Assembly: GCF_014642675.1 (NCBI RefSeq)
Contig: NZ_BMIS01000001.1
Location: forward strand, 1 to 64,000
DNA from: Nesterenkonia cremea
GTDB lineage: Bacteria > Actinomycetota > Actinomycetes > Actinomycetales > Micrococcaceae
Reading direction: 5' to 3'
Length of the DNA: 64,000 nucleotides
The first letter of the stretch is position 1, and every line of letters begins with the position of its first letter. The notes below the pieces were generated by a model that was not told the DNA's origin, made no database searches, and worked only from the letters and a program-made list of their open reading frames with translations. Shown one piece after another: positions 51,755 to 59,828 of the stretch. Made by a program: the position numbers and the translations under genes.

Positions 51755-53089
51755 TCAGCCGAGCTCAGCGGTGAAGAAGCTGCGCACCGCACGGGTCAGG
51801 TACACCACGTCCTCGACGCCGCACATCTCCCGTGCCGAGTGCATGGACAGCAGCGGGATCCCCACGTCCACCGTCCGGATCCCCAGACGGGTGGCGGTGA
51901 TCGGGCCGATGGTGGAGCCGCAGGGGATGTCGTTGTTGGAGACGAACTCCTGGGTGGGCACGCCGGCGTCGCGGCAGACCCGCGCCCACATGGCCGCGCC
52001 GGGAGCGTCGGTGGTGTAGCGCTGGTTGGCGTTGATCTTCAGCAGCGGACCACCGTTGGGCAGCGGGCGGTTGGCCGGATCGTGCCGCTCAGCGTAGTTG
52101 GGGTGCACGGCGTGACCGGCGTCGGAACTCAGGTGCCAGGATGCGGCCAGGGCCTGCGCCCGCTGGGTGACGGTGGCACCCAGGCCCGCATAGATCCGAC
52201 CGAGCACCTCCTCCAGGAACGGTCCGGCCGCACCGGAGCGCGACGCCGACCCCAGCTCCTCGTGGTCGAAGGCCGCTAACATGGGGATGACCTCACCCGA
52301 CGCCGCCTCCTCGGCAGCCTGCTCCAGCGCCACCACCCCGGCGTGGACCGAGGAGAGGTTGTCCAGACGCCCCGAGGCGAAGAACTCACCTTCAGCGCCG
52401 AAGACCCCCGGCTGCTGGGAGTCGGCCACGACCACGTCGTAGCCGTCCACCTCATCAGCTGCGACCCCGGCGGCGTCGGCGATCACCTTCAGCACGTCTG
52501 CCTCGGCGGCCTCCTGCGCGGATCCGGCCAGGCTGAGCACCGGCGTGGTGTGGGCCTGCTTGCCCAGCTTCAGTCCTTCGTTGACCTGGCGGTCCAAGTG
52601 GATGGCCAGCTGAGGGATCCGCGCCACCGGGCCGGTGGCGGCCAGGTGGGTGGCGCCGTCGCGGGTCACCAGCCGGCCGGCCAGGCGCAGCTCGCGGTCC
52701 AACCAGGAGTTCAGCAGCGGGCCGCCGTAGACCTCGGTGCCGGCCTGCACCCAACCGTGGGAGAGGACGGTGGACCGGGGCTTGAGCTTGAAGCCGGGAG
52801 AATCGGTGTGGGCGCCCAGGACGCGGACCGGGGTGGTCGGCGTCGCACCCTCGGGAACGATCCAGGCGAGCACTGCGCCGTCACGGACCAGCACGTAGCG
52901 GCCGGGACCTGCGGATTCGGGGGCGGCGGACCAGTCCTGGTGCTCGCCCAGCTGGGTGAATCCGGCGGCCACCAGGCGCCGCGCCACGGCCTCGGCGGCG
53001 TGGTAGGAGGAGGGGGACTCCATGACGAACCCGCCCAGATCCTCGACCAGACGGTAGGTGCTCTCCGGTGATTCAGCGCTGTTGCTCAT
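51755..53089 (-). CDS. Aminopeptidase, family M18
   Basis: 444 residues. The dinuclear zinc site can be followed: GAHTDSPGFKLKP (His), GRLDNLSSVHAG (Asp), AAFDHEELGS (Glu-Glu), SSDAGHAVHPN and SMHSAREMCG (His). The central NDIPCGSTIGP loop is also conserved. M18 enzymes are cytoplasmic and favour acidic N-terminal residues. The ATG at 53089 has GGAG 3 nt before it, and other in-frame starts lie within 6 codons. Confidence 0.93.
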   Translation of the reverse strand: MSNSAESPESTYRLVEDLGGFVMESPSSYHAAEAVARRLVAAGFTQLGEHQDWSAAPESAGPGRYVLVRDGAVLAWIVPEGATPTTPVRVLGAHTDSPGFKLKPRSTVLSHGWVQAGTEVYGGPLLNSWLDRELRLAGRLVTRDGATHLAATGPVARIPQLAIHLDRQVNEGLKLGKQAHTTPVLSLAGSAQEAAEADVLKVIADAAGVAADEVDGYDVVVADSQQPGVFGAEGEFFASGRLDNLSSVHAGVVALEQAAEEAASGEVIPMLAAFDHEELGSASRSGAAGPFLEEVLGRIYAGLGATVTQRAQALAASWHLSSDAGHAVHPNYAERHDPANRPLPNGGPLLKINANQRYTTDAPGAAMWARVCRDAGVPTQEFVSNNDIPCGSTIGPITATRLGIRTVDVGIPLLSMHSAREMCGVEDVVYLTRAVRSFFTAELG

Positions 53090-53140
53090 GAGCTCCATCC
53101 TATGCACGCTCCCTGCTGCTGGGGCGGGGAGGCCGGAGAC

Positions 53141-54412
53141 TCACTGCTCCCCGGGCTTGCGGGGGCCGCGCGGAGGTTCGGCGGGCACACCCTCGCGGAA
53201 GCGCTCCAGCCGGAAGTCCTCCAGCAGCGGCTCGGCATGCCCCAGCACCTCCGAGGCCACCGCCCGGCCCAGGAAGGGTGCCAGGGTGACCCCGCTGTGG
53301 GTGGCCACCGCGTACATCCACGGCACACCGGGCACCGGGGAGGCGATGGTCTTGCCGTCGGCGGGCATGACGCGCTGACCCACTACGATCTCCTCGATCT
53401 GCGCGCCGGCGGCATCGGGCAGCACCGCGCGCAGACGGCGGAGGAATTCGGCGGCCAGTTCACTGTCGGGGCCGGAGACATCGCCGGGATCAGCGGTGAC
53501 GTCCAGGTCCAGGGCCTGAAGCAGGAGGCGGCCGCCGCCGTCGGGACGGGCGTTGAGCCAGGGAGAGGTCAGCAGTCGCTGCAGGGGATGCGGCACCGCG
53601 GTGGTGCGGGCCAGATAGCCCACGGTGACATCCCCGGGCTCCTGGAACTCGGCCAGCGGCACCTCGACGCCGGCCGCGGCGGCCAGCCCCCCGGTCCAGC
53701 GGCCGGCAGCCAGGACCACCTGATCGGCCTCGAGGCTGCGGCCGTCCTCGAGCTGGACCGTCACGGGGGCCGCCGCTGAGCTGTCAGCGTTGGGTGAGCC
53801 GCCGCCGTCTGGCGCTGCGAAGCCGGCCACCCGCGCGCCGGTCAGCAGCGTGCCGCCGGCCTGACGCAGTCGGTGCAGCGCCTCAGCCAGATAGCGCAGC
53901 GGGTAGAGGTAGGCTTCCTCGCGGAAGAGGATCATGGCCCGGGGCTGCTCCGGCAGGACCAGCCCGGGCTCGAGCTCGCGCACCTGCTCGGCGCTGAGGT
54001 CCTCCACCTGGTGTCCGCGGGCCTTCAGCGCCTCAGCACGACGCCGCACATCCTCCTCATGCGCGACATCGGCGGCGATCTCCAGGTGACCGGTGGGCAG
54101 GAACCAGGTTTCGGCATCCTCGCTGCGCCGTCCGGCAGGGGCCGCGGCGAACTCACGGTGGGCCAGCAGCCCGGCACGGTTGATGGCGTAGTAGCTCTCC
54201 GGCTCCTTGCCGTTGGAGTTCACCCAGGCATAGGAGGTGGAGGTGGTGCCTGCACCGGGGGTCTCAGCCTCCAGCACGGTGACCTGCGCGCCCTGCTCGG
54301 CCAGGTTCAGACCGATGGAGGCGCCCACGATTCCCGCCCCCACCACAACGATCCGCTGGGGCCCGGCTGCGCCGCCACTCGCTGCAGCCGCCTGGTCCTC
54401 CGAAGCTGTCAT
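53141..54412 (-). CDS. FAD-dependent amine/D-amino-acid oxidoreductase
   Basis: 423 residues, DAO superfamily. The dinucleotide-binding motif VVVGAGIVGASIGLNLAEQG starts near residue 21, SYAWVNSNGKEPESYYAINR resembles DadA-like FAD oxidoreductases, and VVGQRVMPADG and YAVATHSGVTLAPFLGR are the usual C-terminal elements. The substrate is probably an amino acid or N-methyl amine. TATGCT lies 7 nt before the ATG at 54412 and there is no ribosome site, so it is likely leaderless. Confidence 0.87.
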   Translation of the reverse strand: MTASEDQAAAASGGAAGPQRIVVVGAGIVGASIGLNLAEQGAQVTVLEAETPGAGTTSTSYAWVNSNGKEPESYYAINRAGLLAHREFAAAPAGRRSEDAETWFLPTGHLEIAADVAHEEDVRRRAEALKARGHQVEDLSAEQVRELEPGLVLPEQPRAMILFREEAYLYPLRYLAEALHRLRQAGGTLLTGARVAGFAAPDGGGSPNADSSAAAPVTVQLEDGRSLEADQVVLAAGRWTGGLAAAAGVEVPLAEFQEPGDVTVGYLARTTAVPHPLQRLLTSPWLNARPDGGGRLLLQALDLDVTADPGDVSGPDSELAAEFLRRLRAVLPDAAGAQIEEIVVGQRVMPADGKTIASPVPGVPWMYAVATHSGVTLAPFLGRAVASEVLGHAEPLLEDFRLERFREGVPAEPPRGPRKPGEQ

Positions 54413-54434
54413 GGACCGGAGCATAACGCCGAGC

Positions 54435-55205
54435 TCAGTTCACCAGACCGGTCTGATACGCGTAGACCACTGCTTGGACGCGGTCGCGCAGGTGCAGCTT
54501 GGTGAGGATGCGGCGCACGTGGGTCTTCACCGTGGCCTCGGAGAGGAAGAACTTCTGTGCGATCTCGGCGTTGGAGAGCCCCTCGGCCACGGCGAAGAGC
54601 ACCTCTGCCTCACGCTGGGTGAGCGCCTCCCGAGGTGTGCCGTCCTCCAGCGCCCCCGAGATCTCCGCACCGGTCGGCGTCGTGACCGCCGGGGCTGCCG
54701 CCGGAGCCTCCGCGGGTGCCTGGCCGGAGCCCTCGGACCTGCGCACAAAGGTGTCCAGCAGGCGCTGGGTGATGCGCGGGGCGACCACCGCATCCCCTTC
54801 GGAGACCACGCGGACGGCGTCGACCAGATCCTCCGGGGCGACATCTTTGAGCAGGAAGGCGCTGGCGCCGGCCTGCAGCCCAGAGAAGGCGTATTCGTCC
54901 AGGTCGAAGGTGGTCAGGATGATCACTCGGATCTCCGGGTTGGCCTCCACGGCGCGGCGGGTGGCCTCGATCCCGTCCATCCGCGGCATGCGTACGTCCA
55001 TGAGCACCACGTCCACCGGCTGATCGGGCCGCTGCAGGACCTCCAGGGCCTCCATGCCGTCGGCCGCCTCGGCCACGACCTCCAGATCCTCCTCGCCCTC
55101 GAGGATGAGCCGGAAGCCCATGCGCAGCAGATGCTGATCGTCCACGAGCATGACGCGGATGGGCTCGCGGCCCTCAGTAGGCTCGTGACTCTGAGTGGTC
55201 TCCAT
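54435..55205 (-). CDS. NarL/LuxR-type response regulator
   Basis: 256 residues. The receiver domain (about 15-135) keeps the acidic pair in MLVDDQHLLRMG, the phospho-acceptor Asp in VLMDVRMPRMDG and the Lys in AFLLKDV. An Ala/Pro-rich linker of about 40 residues joins it to a LuxR HTH (LTQREAEVLFAVAEGLSNAE, IAQKFFLSEATVKTHVRRIL). It is the partner of the kinase encoded immediately upstream. Likely targets are its own operon and the neighbouring ABC transporter. Confidence 0.93.
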   Translation of the reverse strand: METTQSHEPTEGREPIRVMLVDDQHLLRMGFRLILEGEEDLEVVAEAADGMEALEVLQRPDQPVDVVLMDVRMPRMDGIEATRRAVEANPEIRVIILTTFDLDEYAFSGLQAGASAFLLKDVAPEDLVDAVRVVSEGDAVVAPRITQRLLDTFVRRSEGSGQAPAEAPAAAPAVTTPTGAEISGALEDGTPREALTQREAEVLFAVAEGLSNAEIAQKFFLSEATVKTHVRRILTKLHLRDRVQAVVYAYQTGLVN

Positions 55206-55328
55206 GTTCCGTCCCTCTTCCCTCTCCGTCTGATTGTCGCGCAGATGTCGCAACAGCGGCCATATCGGCGTCTTTCCGACACTTGCGGGCCAACTGAACC
55301 GCCACACCGGCCGCCGCCGCGCCCACGC

Positions 55329-56717
55329 TCACTGCGGCGGCTCCAGCACCGCCCGCACGGTCCAGCCGCGCTGATGCCTGGGCCCCGTGTAGATCGACCC
55401 GTTGTAGAAGGCCACACGTTCTCCCATGCCGTGGATCCCCTGCCCGGATCCCACGGACTCGGCCCGCTGCCCGCCGCTGCTGGGCAGGCCGTCGTCGCTG
55501 ATGGTCAGCACCACCTGTCCCCCGCGGCACATGCCCAGCGCATCCTGCTCCTCGCGGCTGAGACCCTCCTCATCGGTGAGCCGCTCGGACTCCTCCTCGC
55601 TGAGCCCGGTGTGGTGCTCCACCCGGACCTCCACATGGGTGACCTGCCGGCCGTAGCGCAGCACATTGGTCAGCGACTCCTGGATGATCCGGTGCACCGT
55701 CAGTCCGAAGCCGGTGTCATCGGGAAGCGGCGGCCCCACTGTGGTCACCGTCAGCGGCAGCCCCGCCTGCCGGAAGCCCTCGTAGAGCTCCTCCAGGGTC
55801 TCGCGCACCGGCCCGCGCTCCTGCTCACGCGCCTGGGCCACATCATCTCCGCGCTTGAGCACTCCGATCACGCGGCGCATATCCCCCAGCGCGGTCCGCC
55901 CGGTCCCGGAGAGCTCCTCCAGCACCTCGGCGGCGCGCTCGGGGTCCCGCCGGACCACCACACGGGCGCCGTCGGCCAGGGAGATCATCACCGAGAGTGA
56001 GTGGGCGACCACATCGTGCATCTCCCGGGCGATCCGGTTCCGCTCCTCCACCTGGGCCATCTGCTGGGAGCGCTGGGCCCATTCCAGGACCTCGCGCTGG
56101 TGCTCCCGGCCCCGCCGGACCGCAGCCCCGATCCCGGCGGACATCCCACAGAACAGCAGCATCACCGGTGCGGCCGTCCAGAAGAAGGCGGAGGTGGTCA
56201 CCGGGTCGCCCATGGACTCCACCACTGCGGAGGTCCCGTACTGAGCTTCCCAGGTGGAGACCCGCAGCGCCGGCGCATAGGAGAAGGCCCATACGGCCCC
56301 GGCCACGGGCAGCGCCCATCTCAGCCCCATGGTCAGACCCACGCAGTACAGCGCGAAGCACAGCCCGATCGCCTGCGCGTTGTGCCAGGGGTAGATGGTC
56401 ATCGCCGAGGCCTCGGCAACGGCCACCGCCGCAGTCACCATCAGCGGCGCCCGCTGCCGGAAGAGCAGCAGAACCGCGATCAGCAGGTTGAGGCCGAGGA
56501 TCAGCCAGCCGCGATCAGCGATATCGACGAAGAGGATCCGCACATTGCTCACCGAGAGCAGCAGATAGACCACCACCACGACGCCGTTCATCACCCTCGG
56601 GTGCCGGCGGAACCATCCGCGCACACCACTGCGCCGGACGATGCCGAGCTCGTTCCAGTCCTTCAGCGGCTGGTTCTGCCCGGCATCGTCCGGCGCTGTG
56701 GTCCTGCCGGTGCTCAT
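55329..56717 (-). CDS. Sensor histidine kinase, NarL-partner type
   Basis: 462 residues. About five to six hydrophobic segments (45-215) form a membrane sensor of the DesK-like kind. The HisKA_3 phospho-acceptor is in RIAREMHDVVAHSLSVMI. The HATPase region has the N-box HRIIQESLTNVLRYG and SDDGLPSSGGQ..GSGQGIHGMGERV, with a divergent D-box. TAGTCT lies 7 nt before the ATG at 56717 and no ribosome site is visible (probably leaderless). The ABC permease gene ends 26 bp upstream. Confidence 0.92.
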   Translation of the reverse strand: MSTGRTTAPDDAGQNQPLKDWNELGIVRRSGVRGWFRRHPRVMNGVVVVVYLLLSVSNVRILFVDIADRGWLILGLNLLIAVLLLFRQRAPLMVTAAVAVAEASAMTIYPWHNAQAIGLCFALYCVGLTMGLRWALPVAGAVWAFSYAPALRVSTWEAQYGTSAVVESMGDPVTTSAFFWTAAPVMLLFCGMSAGIGAAVRRGREHQREVLEWAQRSQQMAQVEERNRIAREMHDVVAHSLSVMISLADGARVVVRRDPERAAEVLEELSGTGRTALGDMRRVIGVLKRGDDVAQAREQERGPVRETLEELYEGFRQAGLPLTVTTVGPPLPDDTGFGLTVHRIIQESLTNVLRYGRQVTHVEVRVEHHTGLSEEESERLTDEEGLSREEQDALGMCRGGQVVLTISDDGLPSSGGQRAESVGSGQGIHGMGERVAFYNGSIYTGPRHQRGWTVRAVLEPPQ

Positions 56718-56742
56718 CTGTCTGAGACTACCGGTGTGGACA

Positions 56743-57618
56743 TCACACGTCCCGCTTGGCGAAGGCCAGCCAGCCCAGGCCGAAGGGCACGGCGGTCCAG
56801 ATGACGGTGGCCACGGCACCCACCGAGGAGGACGGGTTGGAGTCCCCAGGCAGTGACAGGCTCATCAGGACGCTGTTGTACTCATACTCCAACAGCACCT
56901 CCAGCCAGTCCTGACCGGCCGTCTGCCACAGGATCGCCAGCACCATCTGCACCACGAAGAGCATCACGGTCAGCAGCACGATGCCGCCGGCGGAGCTGCG
57001 CAGCAGCGCACCCAGGCCCAGTCCGAAGAGGGCGCAGGAGAGGATGCCGGCCACCGTGCCGCCGTAGATCTGGGCGACGTCGGAGTCGGTGAAGGGGCTG
57101 CCCAGAGACAGCGCATCGGCAAACATCACTGCCACCACGTGGGCGAACAGCATGGCGATCACTGCCACCGCGGCCACCACCACGAACACGGCCACGGCCT
57201 TAGCCAGGTAGAGCATGCCGCGCCGCGGCACTGCCGCCAAGGAGGAGCGCACCGCTCCGGAGGTGAACTCGGTGGTCATAGCGATCACGCCGAGCGCACC
57301 GAGCAGCAGCATGGCGAAGAGGCCGCCGGAGGCCACGCCGGAGGCGACGGTGGAGGCCGACATCCCTCCGAAGGCCTCATCGACGCCGAAGCCGTCGTCA
57401 GCGCTCAGCGCCTGCAGGCTGGCGGCCGCAGCACCACCGATGAGGACGAAGAGTCCCACCGAGATCAGCGAGAGCCAGAACGTGGTCCGCAGCGCCAGCA
57501 GCTTGGCGAACTCGGAGCGCAGAACTCCGAAGAAGCTCAGCCCGCTCAGCGAGGGATCGGTGTCGAAGCGGGGCTGCGCCTGCTCAGGGGAGGTTCCTTG
57601 GGCGATGTTCACGTTCAT
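56743..57618 (-). CDS. ABC-2-type transporter permease
   Basis: 291 residues and six hydrophobic segments. LRSEFAKLLALRTTFWLSLI near the N-terminus and TTEFTSGAVRSSLAAVPRRG are typical ABC-2 permease elements. It starts inside the stop of the ATPase gene (ATGA), so the two form one exporter, perhaps for a peptide antibiotic or lipid, a common pairing with NarL-type systems in actinobacteria. Confidence 0.9.
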   Translation of the reverse strand: MNVNIAQGTSPEQAQPRFDTDPSLSGLSFFGVLRSEFAKLLALRTTFWLSLISVGLFVLIGGAAAASLQALSADDGFGVDEAFGGMSASTVASGVASGGLFAMLLLGALGVIAMTTEFTSGAVRSSLAAVPRRGMLYLAKAVAVFVVVAAVAVIAMLFAHVVAVMFADALSLGSPFTDSDVAQIYGGTVAGILSCALFGLGLGALLRSSAGGIVLLTVMLFVVQMVLAILWQTAGQDWLEVLLEYEYNSVLMSLSLPGDSNPSSSVGAVATVIWTAVPFGLGWLAFAKRDV

Positions 57619-58526
57619 GACAGGCCTCCTGACCGGTATTCCACCTCGTCATTGGTGAGCTGCATATAGGTCTCCTCCAGGGAGGACTGCAGCGGAGTGA
57701 GTTCGTGCAGCGCGGCTCCGACCTCCAGGGCCCTCTGGCCCACAGTCCGGGGATCCAGCCCTGCGACCTCGAAGGTCTCGGCGTCGCGGCTGGTCAGGGT
57801 GACCTCCGGGGCCGAGAGAGCGTTCATCAGGGCGGTGGCCTGCTCGCTGCGCACCAGCACCCGGCCGGGTCCGCCGGAGTCGATGATGTCCTGGATGGGC
57901 GCATCGGCGATGATCCGGCCGCGGCCCAGGACCACCAGGTGGTCGGCAGTCTGAGACATCTCGCTCATCAGATGGGAGGAGAGGAACACGGTCCGCCCCT
58001 CGGCGGCCAGCTGTCGGCACATCTGCCGCACCCAGCGCACACCCTCGGGGTCCAGGCCGTTGACCGGCTCATCGAAGATCAGCGTGGCCGGATCCCCCAG
58101 CAGTGCGGCGGCGATGCCCAGCCGCTGGTTCATGCCCAGTGAGAAGCCCTTGATCCGCTTCTTCGCCACGGCCTCCAGCCCGGTCAGTTCGATGACCTCC
58201 TCCACCCGCTTGGCGCCGATGCCATGGGTGGCGGCCAGGACCTTCAGGTGCTGGCGGGCCGTGCGCCCCGGGTGGGTGGCGCCGGCGTCGAGGACTGCCC
58301 CGACCTCGCGCAGCGGGGCGCGATGCTTCTCGAAGGGCCGCCCGTTCACGGTGACGCTGCCCGCGCTGGGCCGGTCCAGGCCCATGGCCATACGCATCGT
58401 GGTGGACTTGCCCGCACCGTTGGGCCCGAGGAAACCGGTGACCCGGCCGGGCTGTGCGGTGAAACTGATGCCGTCCACAGCGGTCTTGGACCCGTAGGTC
58501 TTCCGCAGGTTCTCCGCGGTGATCAT
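57615..58526 (-). CDS. ABC transporter ATP-binding protein
   Basis: 303 residues. Walker A GFLGPNGAGKSTT, a signature FSLGMNQRLGIAAALLGDP (SLGM in place of LSGG), Walker B TLIFDEPVNGLDP and the SSHLMSEM switch His. The VRWVRQM and ADHLVVLGRGRIIAD parts match the bacitracin/daunorubicin-type exporter group. First gene of the block with the permease and the two-component system. Confidence 0.93.
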   Translation of the reverse strand: MITAENLRKTYGSKTAVDGISFTAQPGRVTGFLGPNGAGKSTTMRMAMGLDRPSAGSVTVNGRPFEKHRAPLREVGAVLDAGATHPGRTARQHLKVLAATHGIGAKRVEEVIELTGLEAVAKKRIKGFSLGMNQRLGIAAALLGDPATLIFDEPVNGLDPEGVRWVRQMCRQLAAEGRTVFLSSHLMSEMSQTADHLVVLGRGRIIADAPIQDIIDSGGPGRVLVRSEQATALMNALSAPEVTLTSRDAETFEVAGLDPRTVGQRALEVGAALHELTPLQSSLEETYMQLTNDEVEYRSGGLS

Positions 58527-58625
58527 AGTGAGCTCCTTCCCACGCTTCCCAAATTACGCAGGCCCAGGGCTCACAGCACCACCCCTGAGGATGAACTCAC
58601 ACTCCGTCTTTGGGGTGAGAGCGCC

Positions 58626-59825
58626 TCAGCCCTGCCGACTGCTCCCATAGGTCACCGCACGCACCAGCCCCTCCATCGGGCCGCGGCGCAGATGCTTCAT
58701 CCACAGTCCGGAGAGCACCAGCTGGGTCAGCCACAGGGTGACCACGACGCCGCCCACGGCAGCAGCACTCAGCTGCCCGGCCAGTCCCAGGCCCAGTCCG
58801 GAGAAGATCAGGGCCAGCACCAGCGACTGACCCAGATAGTTGCTCAGCGACATCTGTCCGGCCGGGGCGAGCCAGTCGGTCAGCATTCGGAAGAATTCGC
58901 TGCGCAGGATCAGCAGTGCGGCGATCACGTACCCGAATGCCTGGACGGGACCGGCCAGGAAGATCAGCGTCTGACCCACCAGCTCTCCGGCGGGGTCCTG
59001 TGCGGAGCTGGCTCCGGCAGGCTCGGTGGAGCCCGGCGGACCCCAGAGCATCTGCGCAGCCGCCCAACTGATCATCAGACCCAGCATCAGCGCCGGAACC
59101 ATCCACAGGGTCAGCCGGGCTGTGGGGACCTCTCGGCGCAGGGTCCGTTCGATCAGTTGGGTCCGGCCCACGGCCAGTCCGATCAGGAAGGCGCCGAAGG
59201 CCATCGGACCCTGGCCGAGCAGCACATTGGGCAGCACCCAGGCATATGCCTCCAGCTGGAAGTCCAGATACGAGGGCAGTCCGCCGGCATAGGCGGCTCG
59301 GGCCGCCTCCGGGTCCCCCGCGGCCGCGGCTGAGAACCCATTCCCACTCAGGGCCAGGTAGGTATCGACCAGCAGCAGCAGCGGCAGGCCCGCCAGCAGC
59401 ACGACGCCGAACAGTACGGCCCAGCGCGGCTGCACGCGGCGCAGGGCCAGCAGCAGGCAGCCCAGGATCGCGTAGGCCAGCAGGATGTCTCCGCTGAACA
59501 GGAAGACCCCGTGGAGGACTCCCAGCACGGCCAGCGCGGCGAAGCGCCGCAGGGACCTGGCCACCTCCCCTGCTCCTGCCCGCTGGGCCGAGGTCCACTG
59601 CCAGACGAAGGAGAGCCCGAACAGGAAGGAGAAGACCACATAGGCCTTGCCCTCGATGAGCAGCGTGGTGGCGAAGGAGACCAACTGATCCGCCGGGGTG
59701 TCCCGTGAGGCGCTGCGCCATCCGTGCTCCAGGAACTCCGGTTCGGCGAAGTACCAGACATTGGCCGCCAGGATGCCCAGCAGGGCCAACGCCCGAAGGG
59801 CGTCCACCTCACACAGACGCCGCAT
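58626..59825 (-). CDS. DUF418-family membrane protein
   Basis: 399 residues and about ten hydrophobic segments. The family start EVDALRALALLGILAANVWY and the late SLSNYLGQSLVLALIFSG with GPMEGLVRAVTYG are typical of DUF418/YeiB-like proteins, whose function is unclear. The ATG lies 3 bp past the TRAP permease stop, so it is the last gene of that operon. Confidence 0.9.
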   Translation of the reverse strand: MRRLCEVDALRALALLGILAANVWYFAEPEFLEHGWRSASRDTPADQLVSFATTLLIEGKAYVVFSFLFGLSFVWQWTSAQRAGAGEVARSLRRFAALAVLGVLHGVFLFSGDILLAYAILGCLLLALRRVQPRWAVLFGVVLLAGLPLLLLVDTYLALSGNGFSAAAAGDPEAARAAYAGGLPSYLDFQLEAYAWVLPNVLLGQGPMAFGAFLIGLAVGRTQLIERTLRREVPTARLTLWMVPALMLGLMISWAAAQMLWGPPGSTEPAGASSAQDPAGELVGQTLIFLAGPVQAFGYVIAALLILRSEFFRMLTDWLAPAGQMSLSNYLGQSLVLALIFSGLGLGLAGQLSAAAVGGVVVTLWLTQLVLSGLWMKHLRRGPMEGLVRAVTYGSSRQG

Positions 59826-59828
59826 GGA

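Noticed and set aside
1851..58290. Frequent CCGGCGTCG (reverse complement CGACGCCGG) word across the window
   Set aside because: Most copies fall in minus-strand genes and encode Asp-Ala-Gly in the preferred codons, so codon bias explains them. I did not count the word on both strands well enough to claim a polar signal.
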